A model generated the notes under the pieces. It was given only the letters and a program-made list of their open reading frames with translations. It searched no databases and was not told the DNA's origin. Below, piece by piece: positions 1 through 8,683 of a stretch of 59,095 nucleotides of DNA. Each line of letters begins with the position of its first letter. Within the stretch, counting starts at the first letter, position 1. The DNA comes from a bacterium (GTDB taxonomy: Bacteria; UBP6; UBA1177): the NCBI GenBank assembly GCA_017963125.1, contig JAGCUA010000011.1, positions 1 to 59,095 of the forward strand, read 5' to 3'. Both the position numbers and the translations under genes were made by a program.

Positions 1-112
1 AGGTGATGATTACGTCATGGAACCACCTGATCCCATCCCGAACTCAGAAGTGAAACATGTCAGTGCCGATGATACTGCGGTCAGTGGCCGTGGAAAAGTA
101 GGTCGTCGCCTC
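1..112 (+). rRNA. rrf: 5S ribosomal RNA
   Basis: The sequence carries the standard 5S core (CCATCCCGAACTC near 32-44, then GAAGTGAAAC) and its two ends pair: the first nine bases match the last nine as a terminal helix with G-U pairs. The gene therefore looks complete or lacks at most a base or two. A T-run follows at about 114-120 and may end the transcript. 16S and 23S rRNA would be expected upstream, outside the window. Confidence 0.93.
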
Positions 113-452
113 ATTTTTTTATCCGTACAATAATCAAAATTCGAATAATTAATAGCCGACGTTAAATATCTGTTGTGGTTAAGCCTTGCAAGGTGAAAAC
201 TGCCGGAAGTAAAGCCTTTAAAATTTTTAGTCTTCTTATTCTTAGGGACCTTAATGTGTCTAAAGATTCTAGTGAGAGAATATGATTAGTCTGGACAGAT
301 AGGCTTGAGTGTCTATGCCTAGAATCTAGTGCGTCATGTGACTAAGGACTTTAGAATCTTTAATTACTCGGATTCTTTACTGGATCTCGTTAAAAAGAAA
401 CTATCTGAAAATTTGAAAAGAACTCAGGTCTTAAGACTCGAATTTCTTTAGA
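113..452. other. Non-coding stretch after 5S rRNA with inverted repeats
   Basis: I see no open reading frame with a start and ribosome site here. The segment contains an 11-bp perfect inverted repeat (TAAAGATTCTA at 261-271 and TAGAATCTTTA at 352-362). Inside it a smaller hairpin is possible (TAGGC near 300, GCCTA near 317), and GATTCT/AGAATC words recur. It could be a processed spacer of the rRNA transcript, a small RNA, or decayed sequence. No tRNA fold is evident. Confidence 0.4.
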
Positions 453-2132
453 TTATTTGTTGTATTTGTAGATATAGAGTTTGCTGTCTTCGTATATTGT
501 TACAACAATTTCGTTCTTGCCGTCGCCGTCAAGGTCAACGATCTGCATACCGCCAGCCTGACCGAATGAGCCTGCGCTGTTGATTGATGCACCTGCTACA
601 CCGTCAAGAGTATGTTGAGTGAAGGTTCCTGCAGGATTCTGCTCGAACCAGAATACGCGGGAGTCGCCGTCGCCGCTGACAACAAGGTCAATAAGACCGT
701 TGCCGGTGATGTCGCCGTAGCCGAAAAGTCCCGGTGCGCCCTGAGGGCCGGTGAGCGGTGATTTTCTGGATTTGATGTCGGTTGCGATATTTTTCTTTGT
801 CCACGGCTGTGTCGGATCTTCGGGAATGTCGAATATGAAAACACCTTCCTTCGGGCCGTTCGGTGTATCTGAAGTGTTAACATGGTTTACGCCTACCGCT
901 CTTCTTACGCCGTCGCCGTAAAGATCGTCAATGATTTCAAGCATAAAGCTCTCTCCGGATTCGTTGTCGATGATGTGTTTTGTCCAGTTGTCAGCAGACG
1001 AACCCTGTTCGAACCAGATGAAACTGCCGTTAGTTGTTATATCATCATTGAAATACTGTGCCAGGGCGATATCCTTTTTGCCGTCGCCGTTGATGTCTAC
1101 AAATCTCGGGAAAGGTCCGCCGTTTCCGCTAGAAATAACTCTTGCGGTTTTTTCGAATCTGTCAGCCGTATTTGTTCCTTTGAACCACATAAGCTGTTCA
1201 TCCTGTCCGCCGCCCATACCAAGAACTGAAGCTGTTTTTTTACTTGAGTTCGTGAGGATGTCGTCAATTCCGTCGCCGTCAATATCAACAAGCGATAAAT
1301 CAAAGAAGAAGTGGTCGTTATTTTTGACTATTTCGTGCTTTGTCCACTGGTTTCTTAATCCTGTTCCCTCAAGCCAGAATACGTTTCCGCAACTCATCAC
1401 GCATGCAAGGAATCCGCTGGGGGAAACGATGTCGTTTATTCCATCGCCGTTAACGTCTGCGATTTTTACAGGGTGCGGGAAACTGATTCCGTTGTCGCCG
1501 CCGATATTAAGTGTCTCTTTTGTCCACTGGTTGAGTTTGCCTGTTCCCCAGTAAATATCGTAATTTCCTGAGAGTGACGGACCATACTGGGCTACGACCA
1601 TGTCAAGTTTGCCGTCCTGATCAACATCTCCGACCGTTACGAATGCCGGTTTGTTCGGGTTTGGATCGGCAGTGATTCTTATAAAGTTCGTATCTACAGG
1701 AATTTCACCTGTAATGTCATCTGTCGGATCGGTCGGGTCTGTCGGGTTCGTAGGATCGGTCGGATTTGTCGGATCTGTCGGGTTTGTCGGGTCAGTGGGA
1801 TTCGTCGGATCTGTCGGAGTTCCGGAGCAACTTGTCGTGTCCCAGCCGGAGCAGTCAGCTTTGCAGGTAGCGATTCCGCCTGTATAGCCGTTGTCAACCT
1901 CGCTGCAATTCTGTGCGCCGCCGTCGCAGACTTCGCCTGCATCAACAACTCTGTTTCCGCAGTTGAGATTCTGGTTTTCCGTGTCTGGTGAATCGGTGTC
2001 TGTTTCGCCTGAAGAAGAGTCGCTGTCCGATGAGTCTGAGTCAGATGTGTCGGTATTTTTTGAGTCACCGCAGCTGACAACGAATGCAATGGCAAGAATC
2101 AAAAGAGGAATCGTCAAAAAAGTTTTTTTCAT
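453..2132 (-). CDS. FG-GAP/VCBS repeat surface lipoprotein
   Basis: A 559-residue predicted lipoprotein: signal peptide with lipobox VVSC near residue 21, then an Asp/Ser/Thr-rich stretch, a Cys-rich segment with the motif GEVCDGG, a TDPTNP repeat spacer, and a C-terminal region with about seven FG-GAP-like repeats. Those repeats show calcium-loop motifs such as DVDQDGKLD, DVNGDGIND, DIDGDGIDD and DLDGDGKNE, the pattern of integrin-like beta-propellers, so a seven-bladed propeller on a stalk at the cell surface is likely. The start ATG has AAGGAGA eight bases upstream. Binding partner unknown; adhesion or polysaccharide binding is a guess. It heads away from the 5S gene and is followed on the same strand by two lipid-anchored hydrolases. 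Confidence 0.85.
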   Translation of the reverse strand: MKKTFLTIPLLILAIAFVVSCGDSKNTDTSDSDSSDSDSSSGETDTDSPDTENQNLNCGNRVVDAGEVCDGGAQNCSEVDNGYTGGIATCKADCSGWDTTSCSGTPTDPTNPTDPTNPTDPTNPTDPTNPTDPTDPTDDITGEIPVDTNFIRITADPNPNKPAFVTVGDVDQDGKLDMVVAQYGPSLSGNYDIYWGTGKLNQWTKETLNIGGDNGISFPHPVKIADVNGDGINDIVSPSGFLACVMSCGNVFWLEGTGLRNQWTKHEIVKNNDHFFFDLSLVDIDGDGIDDILTNSSKKTASVLGMGGGQDEQLMWFKGTNTADRFEKTARVISSGNGGPFPRFVDINGDGKKDIALAQYFNDDITTNGSFIWFEQGSSADNWTKHIIDNESGESFMLEIIDDLYGDGVRRAVGVNHVNTSDTPNGPKEGVFIFDIPEDPTQPWTKKNIATDIKSRKSPLTGPQGAPGLFGYGDITGNGLIDLVVSGDGDSRVFWFEQNPAGTFTQHTLDGVAGASINSAGSFGQAGGMQIVDLDGDGKNEIVVTIYEDSKLYIYKYNK

Positions 2133-2244
2133 TTCAAATCTCCTTAAGTGAAAAAAATATACGTTTTGCTGAAAAATACAGCATCAAACGGCGAAATTTT
2201 AAAAACGGAAATAATAAAGTCAAATAAAAATAAAAAGAAAATAT

Positions 2245-3798
2245 CTAATATTTGTGCTCGTTGAGTGTCGTTGTGAAAGGATGCTGTGAAGAATCGTTGA
2301 GAAGTGATTCGTACTGAGTCAGACCTTTGAGAGTCGAATTGAAGAACGCTGTCATAAGTCCGCCCGTATAGCTTATAAACTGCTGATTGAGAACGCTATC
2401 GCTGCTGCTTGAGCATTTAGAACAGGTCGTGCCGCATGACGAAAGATCTTCAGGATCGACCATGTCGGTGTGACCTACGCCTGCCGCGATGATGTGGTGG
2501 CTCGGCGACGGATAGTTTGCATAAAAATCGAAGCTGTTCTCTCCCGACGGAGCACACGCTGACGATCCGCTCTGTCCTTTTTCGGTGCCGAGGAACATTG
2601 ACGGAAGCGTCGCACGGTTGTTGTAGCACTTGCTGCCGTTGAAGTAGTAACCGCCGAGGATCTCGCATTTTTCCTGAGAGTCTATCGTTACATTCTTGCA
2701 GGAACCCCATGACCATGTTCCGCCGAGAGCTTCGCACTGTTCCTTTGAAGAAATTGCTCCGGTCGTAAACTCGGTTACTGTAGCAGGGTCAAACGATGAT
2801 GACTGGTTCGAGTCGATTGGATCGACGCCGAAAAAGCCCTTTGCAATATTCAGATTCCTGTTTACAAGGCGGCTCGTGACTTTTCCGCCGCGGTCGTGAC
2901 CTGCAACACCGAAATTTTCAACGTCAGCGGTAACTGAAACTTTTGACTGGATATTTGTTTTGAGCCAGTTGATGAAAGTTTCAACGTTCTCGGCTTCTTT
3001 GATCGAAGTTTCCCCAGTGTGGTCGGACTTGCCCGAAACGACGATGAATCCGTGAGAGGCAATGTGCGAAAGCATATTGTCGTAGTAATCCAGCTTATAT
3101 TTGTAACCGTGCTGGAAGTGGATCAGCGGAATATTGCCCGAAATATTTTTAGGTTCATAAATTCTGAAATCTCTCGGTGCGCCGTCTGTGCCTGAAGCGA
3201 CATCGGTTATTTTGACTTCGTAAGGTCCCGGATTGAATACATCCGCAAGCTCGGTCGGATCTGTCGGATCAGTAGGATTCGTCGGGTCTGTCGGGTTCGT
3301 AGGATCGGTCGGGTTTGTCGGGTCAGTGGGATTTGTCGGATCTGTTGGTTCAGTCGGCTCCGTTGGTTCAGTCGGCTCGGTAGGTTCCGTTGGTTCCGTT
3401 GGTTCTGTTGGTTCAGTCGGCTCAGTAGGTTCCGTTGGTTCCGTTGGTTCCGTTGGTTCTGTTGGTTCAGTCGGCTCAGTAGGTTCCGTTGGTTCCGTTG
3501 GTTCTGTAGGTTCAGTCGGCTCAGTAGGTTCCGTTGGTTCCGTTTGTTCTGTAGGTTCAGTTGGCTCAGAGGGCTCAGTAGGTTCAGTCGGTTCAGTGGG
3601 TTCAGTCGGTTCAGTGGGTTCAGTCGGTTCTATGGGTTCTGTCGGTTCCGAGGAGGTGTCTGTCGAATCATTCGGATCAACAGTGCCGGTATCAACAGAA
3701 TCTGTGTCAATGGAATCGATTTGATCTGATACTTTTTTACTGTCGCAGCCTGCAAACAGGAAAATCAGAATCGGAATAAGCAGAAAAACTTTTTTCAT
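2245..3798 (-). CDS. Surface lipoprotein, alpha/beta hydrolase with Asp at the nucleophile position
   Basis: 517 residues from the ATG at 3798, which has GAGGT upstream; an upstream ATG at 3822 lacks a ribosome site. Order: signal peptide with lipobox FAGC, a very long Thr-Glu-Pro then Thr-Asp-Pro/Thr-Asn-Pro spacer (about residues 45-185), then an alpha/beta hydrolase of the chlorophyllase/PET-hydrolase/dienelactone type (DFRIYEP, HFQHGYKYK, GFIVVS). The nucleophile elbow reads GHDRGG with Asp302, whereas the neighbour at 3862 has GHSRGG in the same context. Asp at this position is typical of epoxide hydrolases and haloacid/haloalkane dehalogenases, not of esterases. The conserved His is in GVGHTDMVDP. 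An insert carries two Cys repeats of the form C-E-x-L-G-G. Substrate unknown; it may be active with changed chemistry or be a binding protein. Confidence 0.83.
   Translation of the reverse strand: MKKVFLLIPILIFLFAGCDSKKVSDQIDSIDTDSVDTGTVDPNDSTDTSSEPTEPIEPTEPTEPTEPTEPTEPTEPSEPTEPTEQTEPTEPTEPTEPTEPTEPTEPTEPTEPTEPTEPTEPTEPTEPTEPTEPTEPTEPTEPTEPTEPTEPTDPTNPTDPTNPTDPTNPTDPTNPTDPTDPTELADVFNPGPYEVKITDVASGTDGAPRDFRIYEPKNISGNIPLIHFQHGYKYKLDYYDNMLSHIASHGFIVVSGKSDHTGETSIKEAENVETFINWLKTNIQSKVSVTADVENFGVAGHDRGGKVTSRLVNRNLNIAKGFFGVDPIDSNQSSSFDPATVTEFTTGAISSKEQCEALGGTWSWGSCKNVTIDSQEKCEILGGYYFNGSKCYNNRATLPSMFLGTEKGQSGSSACAPSGENSFDFYANYPSPSHHIIAAGVGHTDMVDPEDLSSCGTTCSKCSSSSDSVLNQQFISYTGGLMTAFFNSTLKGLTQYESLLNDSSQHPFTTTLNEHKY
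3250..3650 (-). repeat. 9-bp minisatellite coding for Thr-Glu-Pro repeats
   Basis: In-frame tandem repetition of a 9-bp unit coding Pro-Thr-Glu, interrupted by variants (Pro-Ile-Glu, Pro-Ser-Glu, Gln) and passing into 18-bp Thr-Asp-Pro-Thr-Asn-Pro units toward the hydrolase domain. It forms the stalk of the lipoprotein at 2245-3798. Such perfect tandem DNA is prone to length change by slippage, so stalk length probably varies between strains. The opposite strand reads as a long Gly-Ser-Val repeat ORF, which is only a shadow. Confidence 0.85.
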
Positions 3799-3861
3799 TT
3801 CAAACCTCATTTGGAAAAACAAACTAAAAGGGGATGATTTTAAGTGTCAAAAGATAAATTT

Positions 3862-5643
3862 TCATCTCACAAGTTTAAGGATCTCGCGGACTGTTATCTT
3901 CTGCTGTGTTATCGGTTTGATCGTAGCGGTACCGTCGCCCGACTGTTCGCCGTAATCGCCGAAGTATGCGTGGTTTCCGCCTGGGATTTCGTAGTTCACA
4001 GCGCTGGCCGGAGTAAGGGTCAGGCCGGTTGCGAGTTTGTCTCTGTTGACGACTCCGTCGTTGCTTCCGTAGATGAAAAGTATCGGATATTCGGCTGCTG
4101 TGAGATTTTCCGTCGGATATGCCGCAAGCATGAAAAGACCATCAACCTGATTTGATGTTTTTGCAGCGTAGTTTGCAATCATGGCACCGCCCATCGAGTG
4201 CCCGGCAAGATAATATTTTTTATAGTTAGGGTAGTTTTTGTATATGTCGTCAGCTTTGTTCTGACCAAAAATTGCCATGTCTGCCGGCATATCGATGATG
4301 AATCCGTCGATCCCTCTTTCTGCGAGCATCGTCATGATCGAAGAGTATGCGGTGGGTTCGATGCTTGCTCCGGGATAGAAAATCATTACCTCGTCTTCGC
4401 CCGGACCATCGAAGAAATATCCTTCCGATACTTTGGACATAGTCGCTTCTTCGAGCGGTTCTCCGATTTCTATCTCTGCTTCCGGCTCTGATGAATCGTT
4501 GTCAGGTTTATGTTCGTTAAGCACCGTTGCGAAAGGATGCTGTGAAGAGTCGTTGATAAGCGCTTCATACTGCGTCTGGCCTTTGAGGGTTGAATTGAAG
4601 AAAGCGACCATAAGTCCGCCTGTGTAGGTTATGAACTGCTGGTTGAGGTTGGTGTTGCCGCTTTTTGCACAAGTCGAGCAGTACATTCCGCAGCTCGAAA
4701 CGTCAGCCGGATCGACCATGTCGGCGTGGCCTACTCCTGCTGCGATTATGTGATGGCTCGGTTCCGGATATTTTGCGTAGAAGTTTACGCTGTTGTCTCC
4801 CGACGGAGCGCATGCACCCGTGCTTCCGATCATGCCGTCCGGTCCTTTTTCAGTTCCAAGAAACATCGATTCGCCTTTGAACTGAACGGGATCGTTAAGG
4901 CTGCTCGGATCGGAACTTCCTCCAACCGGAGGAGCGGAATCAACAGGGTCTACGCCGAAGAAACTCGTTGCCATTGTCGGATCGCTGTTGAGGACTCTGT
5001 TGGTAACTTTGCCGCCGCGGCTGTGGCCTGAAACGCCGAAATGTTCGACATCAGCCGTTACCGAAACTTTCGACTGGATATTCTGTTTGAGCCAGTTGAG
5101 GAAAGTTGTGACTTTTTCAGCTTCGACGATCGTAGTGTCGCCGCCGATCATGCCGTGGTCGGACTGGCTCGAAACGACGATGAAACCGTGGGAAGCGAGG
5201 TGGAGAAGGAAGTCGTCGTAGTAAGCGATCTTATACATGAATCCGTGCAGGAAGTGGATGACGGGAATGTTTCCTTCAGCTCCTGTAGGCTCATAGATCC
5301 TGAAATCTCTCGGTGCACCGTCTGTGCCCGAATTGACATCGATGATATTGACGAAATAAGGCCCCAGAACGAAAACATTTTCAACTTCACCTGGAACTTC
5401 AGGTTCGTCAGTGTCGGTCGGTTCGGGATCGGTGTCTGTCGGGTCTGTGGAATCAGTGTCGGTCGGTTCGGGATCGGTGTCTGTCGGGTCTGTGGAATCA
5501 GTATCGGTGTTTGTGTCAGTGTCCGCAACTTCGGTGTCTGACGGATCTTCCTGTTTGACGGGTTTTTTCTCGGAACCGCCGCAGCTTGCAAGGAAAAGGG
5601 TGGCAATCAGTAGAATTGAGAAAAGAGAAAATGCTTTTTTCAT
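3862..5643 (-). CDS. Two-domain alpha/beta hydrolase surface lipoprotein
   Basis: 593 residues: signal peptide with lipobox LASC, a Thr-Asp-Thr/Pro-Glu linker, a first hydrolase domain (about residues 95-385) closely related to the neighbour at 2245, and a second, different alpha/beta hydrolase domain (about 405-593). Domain 1 has the elbow GHSRGG with Ser208 and the His motif GVGHADMVDP. Domain 2 has GHSMGG with Ser483, a later FIYGSNDG acid region and GGNHAYFG as the likely His. The start ATG has GGAGG upstream. Both domains look catalytically complete, suggesting a cell-surface esterase or polyester/lipid hydrolase acting on two bonds or substrates. The adjacent paralogue lacks the second domain and has Asp instead of Ser208, so the pair arose by duplication. 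Substrate unknown. Confidence 0.85.
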   Translation of the reverse strand: MKKAFSLFSILLIATLFLASCGGSEKKPVKQEDPSDTEVADTDTNTDTDSTDPTDTDPEPTDTDSTDPTDTDPEPTDTDEPEVPGEVENVFVLGPYFVNIIDVNSGTDGAPRDFRIYEPTGAEGNIPVIHFLHGFMYKIAYYDDFLLHLASHGFIVVSSQSDHGMIGGDTTIVEAEKVTTFLNWLKQNIQSKVSVTADVEHFGVSGHSRGGKVTNRVLNSDPTMATSFFGVDPVDSAPPVGGSSDPSSLNDPVQFKGESMFLGTEKGPDGMIGSTGACAPSGDNSVNFYAKYPEPSHHIIAAGVGHADMVDPADVSSCGMYCSTCAKSGNTNLNQQFITYTGGLMVAFFNSTLKGQTQYEALINDSSQHPFATVLNEHKPDNDSSEPEAEIEIGEPLEEATMSKVSEGYFFDGPGEDEVMIFYPGASIEPTAYSSIMTMLAERGIDGFIIDMPADMAIFGQNKADDIYKNYPNYKKYYLAGHSMGGAMIANYAAKTSNQVDGLFMLAAYPTENLTAAEYPILFIYGSNDGVVNRDKLATGLTLTPASAVNYEIPGGNHAYFGDYGEQSGDGTATIKPITQQKITVREILKLVR

Positions 5644-5794
5644 TAAGAACCTCCAAAATACTGAGAAACAAAAAACAAAATATTTTAGACTGAATCATAA
5701 TAAAGTAAAGAGGAAAATTTCTTGCAATAAATTAAGAAAAGAATAAAAAAATCGCCGTTAAACGTCATGTTGACAATTTTTTGGGGAGGAGAGT

Positions 5795-7138
5795 TTGAAT
5801 TTCAAGACTTTTAAAAAAGGCGGAGTTCATCCACCGGCAAACAAGATAAGTGCTGGAGCACCGATAGAAGCGGTAGAGCTTCCGAAGAGGGTGACGATCC
5901 TTCTTTCGCAGCACATCGGCGCACCTGCGGCTCCGGTAGTTCAAAAGGGCGACAAGGTCAAAGTCGGCACTCTGATAGGTCAGGCTGGCGGCTTTGTTTC
6001 GGTCAACATCCACTCTTCGGTCAGCGGAACTGTTTTCGCGGTCGATACTGTCAAAGATCCGGGAGGATTCGCTTCCAAAGCGGTCATCATCGATGTCGAC
6101 GAGGCCGATGAATGGGAAGATAGCATCATCAGAACTCCGGAACTCATCCGCGAGATAAAGGCTACTCCTGAAGAGATAGTCGCAACGATGAAGGAAATGG
6201 GCATCGTCGGAATGGGCGGCGCGTGTTTCCCGACTCACGTAAAATACACGATCCCCGAAGGCAAAAAAGCCGATACGCTCATAATCAACGCGGTAGAATG
6301 CGAGCCTTACCTCACGGCCGACCACAGGATCATGCTCGAAAGGACCGAAGAGATCTTAGTCGGCGTCGAGATCATGAAAAAAGCGCTCAAGATCGACACA
6401 GCTTTCATCGGGATCGAGGCGAACAAGCCCGACGCGATAGAAAAGATGGAAAAGGCGGTCAAGGATTTTCCGGGAACGGTCGTCCAGCCGCTCATGCTGA
6501 AATATCCGCAGGGTGCAGAAAAACAGCTTATCAAGGCGATCCGCAACCGCGAAGTGCCGTCGGGCAAACTTCCGCTTGATGTCGGATGTGTAGTTGACAA
6601 CGTCGGAACGGCTCTCGCTATCTACGAAGCTGTGCAGAAGCACAAACCGCTGCTTGAAAGAGTCGTCACCGTCACCGGCAAAAAGCTCGCAAAACCGGCG
6701 AACTACCTTGTCAGAGTCGGTATTCCGGCAAGCGTCCTCATCGAAAAATCGGGCGGGATCCCCGAAGGAACGGGCAAAATCATTTCCGGCGGACCGATGA
6801 TGGGAAAAGCTGCCGTTTCAGCCGAATTTCCTATCACGAAAGGAACGAGCGGCGTTCTTCTGCTTGACGAAAGCGAGGCAAAAAGGCACGAAGTTCAGAA
6901 CTGCATCCGCTGCGCTAAATGTGTCGCGGCATGTCCGATGGGACTTGAGCCTTTCCTCTACGAAAAACTGGCAGAGAAAGGAAGATGGGACGATCTCGAT
7001 GTCCTCAACGTAACCGACTGCATCGAATGCGGCTGCTGCAGCTACACCTGCCCGAGTGCGCGTCCGCTGCTCGACTACATCAGGCTCGCAAAGGCAAATG
7101 TCGGAAGAATCAGAAGAGAAAGAGCTGCTAAAAAATAG
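5795..7138 (+). CDS. rnfC: Rnf complex subunit C
   Basis: 447 residues, close to the usual size of short RnfC proteins. RnfC is the peripheral NADH/flavin-side subunit of the membrane Rnf complex, which couples ferredoxin:NAD+ electron transfer to Na+ or H+ pumping. Visible: the N-terminal FKKGGVHPP motif, the Gly-rich nucleotide-binding region (GMGGACFPTHVK, NAVECEPYLTADHR), and two 4Fe-4S motifs at the C-terminus, C370-x2-C-x2-C-x3-C-P and C409-x2-C-x2-C-x3-C-P. The start is TTG at 5795 behind a very strong GGGGAGGAG site. It is first in an rnfCDGEA operon with gaps of 8 bp or overlaps. A weak possible promoter is TTGCAA (5722) and TAAAAA (5744). Confidence 0.95.
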   Translation: MNFKTFKKGGVHPPANKISAGAPIEAVELPKRVTILLSQHIGAPAAPVVQKGDKVKVGTLIGQAGGFVSVNIHSSVSGTVFAVDTVKDPGGFASKAVIIDVDEADEWEDSIIRTPELIREIKATPEEIVATMKEMGIVGMGGACFPTHVKYTIPEGKKADTLIINAVECEPYLTADHRIMLERTEEILVGVEIMKKALKIDTAFIGIEANKPDAIEKMEKAVKDFPGTVVQPLMLKYPQGAEKQLIKAIRNREVPSGKLPLDVGCVVDNVGTALAIYEAVQKHKPLLERVVTVTGKKLAKPANYLVRVGIPASVLIEKSGGIPEGTGKIISGGPMMGKAAVSAEFPITKGTSGVLLLDESEAKRHEVQNCIRCAKCVAACPMGLEPFLYEKLAEKGRWDDLDVLNVTDCIECGCCSYTCPSARPLLDYIRLAKANVGRIRRERAAKK

Positions 7139-7146
7139 GAGGCAAA

Positions 7147-8124
7147 ATGAATAATCCGAAAGTTTCTCTCTCGCCGCATGAAAAAGGTCACTTAACCACA
7201 AACAAAGTCATGTGGCTCGTCTGTGCCGCGCTGATACCTTCCTTTATTTCGGCTCTTTACAATTTCGGAATAAGGGCGCTCGTCGTTGTTGCGGCTTCGC
7301 TTGTTTTCTGCGTAGGTATCGAATACCTGATCCAGAAGTTCCTGCTTAAAACCAAAGTCACGGTCTGCGACGGTTCAGCCGCAGTCACAGGACTTCTTCT
7401 TGCTTTCAATATGCCGAGTTCCATTCCGCTCTGGCAGCTTTTCATCGGTGCTCTGGTTGCTATCGGCATCGCGAAAATGGCTTTCGGCGGTCTTGGCAAG
7501 AACCCGTTCAATCCGGCGCTTGTCGGCAGAGCGTTCATGCTCATCAGTTTCCCGGTTTCAATGACGACCTGGCCGCAGCCCGGAATCACGCGTTTCGTCT
7601 GGAACGTTGATGCTATGACGGCGGCGACTCCGCTCGGAAACATCAAGCTTCACGCTTTCAACCAGCTTCCGGCTTATTGGGATCTTTTCATTGGAACGAT
7701 CGGCGGTTCTCTCGGTGAAACAAGTGCGCTCGCGATACTTCTCGGCGGACTTTTCCTTATCTACAAAAAGATAATTTCAGGGCATATTCCGGTATTTTTC
7801 CTCGCTACGATCTTTGTTTTTACCGGAATCGCATGGCTCGTAAACCCTGAAGCGTTTGTCAATCCGCTTTACCACATTCTCGGCGGCGGCGTCATGCTCG
7901 GAGCATTTTTCATGCTCACAGACATGGTAACGAGCCCGATGAATCCGAAAGGGCAGATAATTTTCGCGATCGGTGCAGGCATCATCTGTTCGTGCATCAG
8001 GCTTTGGGGCGCATATCCCGAAGGCTGCATGTTCTCAATCCTCATCATGAACGCGTTCGTTCCTCTTATCGACAAATACATCAAGCCGAAAAGATTCGGC
8101 AGCGAGGTCAACTATGGCGGATAA
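7147..8124 (+). CDS. rnfD: Rnf complex subunit D (covalent FMN)
   Basis: 325 residues with multiple membrane segments; homologous to NqrB. RnfD carries FMN attached through a phosphoester bond to Thr in an S/T-G-A-T motif and helps translocate the ion. Here the motif reads D-A-M-T-A-A-T-P with acceptor Thr161; the usual Gly of SGAT is Ala. Other family signatures are GGLGKNPFNPALVGRAF and, near the C-terminus, FMLTDMVTSPMNPKG. GGAGG lies just upstream of the ATG; the 3' end overlaps rnfG by 11 bp, so the two are translationally coupled. Confidence 0.95.
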   Translation: MNNPKVSLSPHEKGHLTTNKVMWLVCAALIPSFISALYNFGIRALVVVAASLVFCVGIEYLIQKFLLKTKVTVCDGSAAVTGLLLAFNMPSSIPLWQLFIGALVAIGIAKMAFGGLGKNPFNPALVGRAFMLISFPVSMTTWPQPGITRFVWNVDAMTAATPLGNIKLHAFNQLPAYWDLFIGTIGGSLGETSALAILLGGLFLIYKKIISGHIPVFFLATIFVFTGIAWLVNPEAFVNPLYHILGGGVMLGAFFMLTDMVTSPMNPKGQIIFAIGAGIICSCIRLWGAYPEGCMFSILIMNAFVPLIDKYIKPKRFGSEVNYGG

Positions 8125-8674
8125 GAAAAAACTAGAAAGTTCGTTCAAAAATATGCTCATCGTTCTTGCGGCGATCTCGCTCGTAAGTGCGCTGGCTATA
8201 GGTTTCACCTACTCGAAAACGAAACCTGCGGCTGAAAAAGTCCAGCTCGAAAAGTCGAAAAAGGCTCTCGAGGCGGTACTTCCGGCTTTTGAAAAGTTGG
8301 GCGAAAAATATGAATCGAACGGCTGCACGCTCACTCCGGCTTACAAAGGCGAAGAGCTTGTCGGAACGGCTGTCGAAGCTGTTTCAAACAAAGGTTTCGG
8401 CGGTGACGTCCAGATACTTGTCGGCTTCGATGCTCAGGGAAAGATCCACAACACAGCGATCCTTTCTATCAAGGAAACTCCCGGTCTCGGCAGCAACATG
8501 ACGAATCCGAAATTTAAAGATCAGGTAAACGGCAAAGACCCTGAAAACTTTAAGCTTTCGGTCAAGAAAGACGGCGGCGACGTCGATGCGATAACTGCGG
8601 CGACTATTTCGTCGAGAGCGTTCTTAGACGCCGTAAACAAGGCTGTCGCAGCCTACAGAAGCGGAAAGAAATAG
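8114..8674 (+). CDS. rnfG: Rnf complex subunit G (covalent FMN)
   Basis: 186 residues: a cytoplasmic tail, one membrane helix (about 13-33) and a periplasmic FMN-binding domain, the layout of RnfG/NqrC. The flavin-attachment motif is D158-A-I-T-A-A-T164, again with Ala for the usual Gly; Thr164 would bind FMN. ETPGLG is also characteristic of the domain. It overlaps the end of rnfD. A flavin transferase (ApbE) would be needed for maturation, and none is in this window. Confidence 0.94.
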   Translation: MADKKKLESSFKNMLIVLAAISLVSALAIGFTYSKTKPAAEKVQLEKSKKALEAVLPAFEKLGEKYESNGCTLTPAYKGEELVGTAVEAVSNKGFGGDVQILVGFDAQGKIHNTAILSIKETPGLGSNMTNPKFKDQVNGKDPENFKLSVKKDGGDVDAITAATISSRAFLDAVNKAVAAYRSGKK

Positions 8675-8683
8675 GAGGCTAAA

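Noticed and set aside
3233..3724. Long plus-strand frame coding Gly-Ser-Val repeats
   Set aside because: It is the antisense reading of the Thr-Glu-Pro stalk; no ribosome site and pure repeat content.
5770..5790. TTGACA as a -35 box for rnfC
   Set aside because: It lies only about 20 bp before the rnfC start codon, leaving no room for a -10 box and leader.
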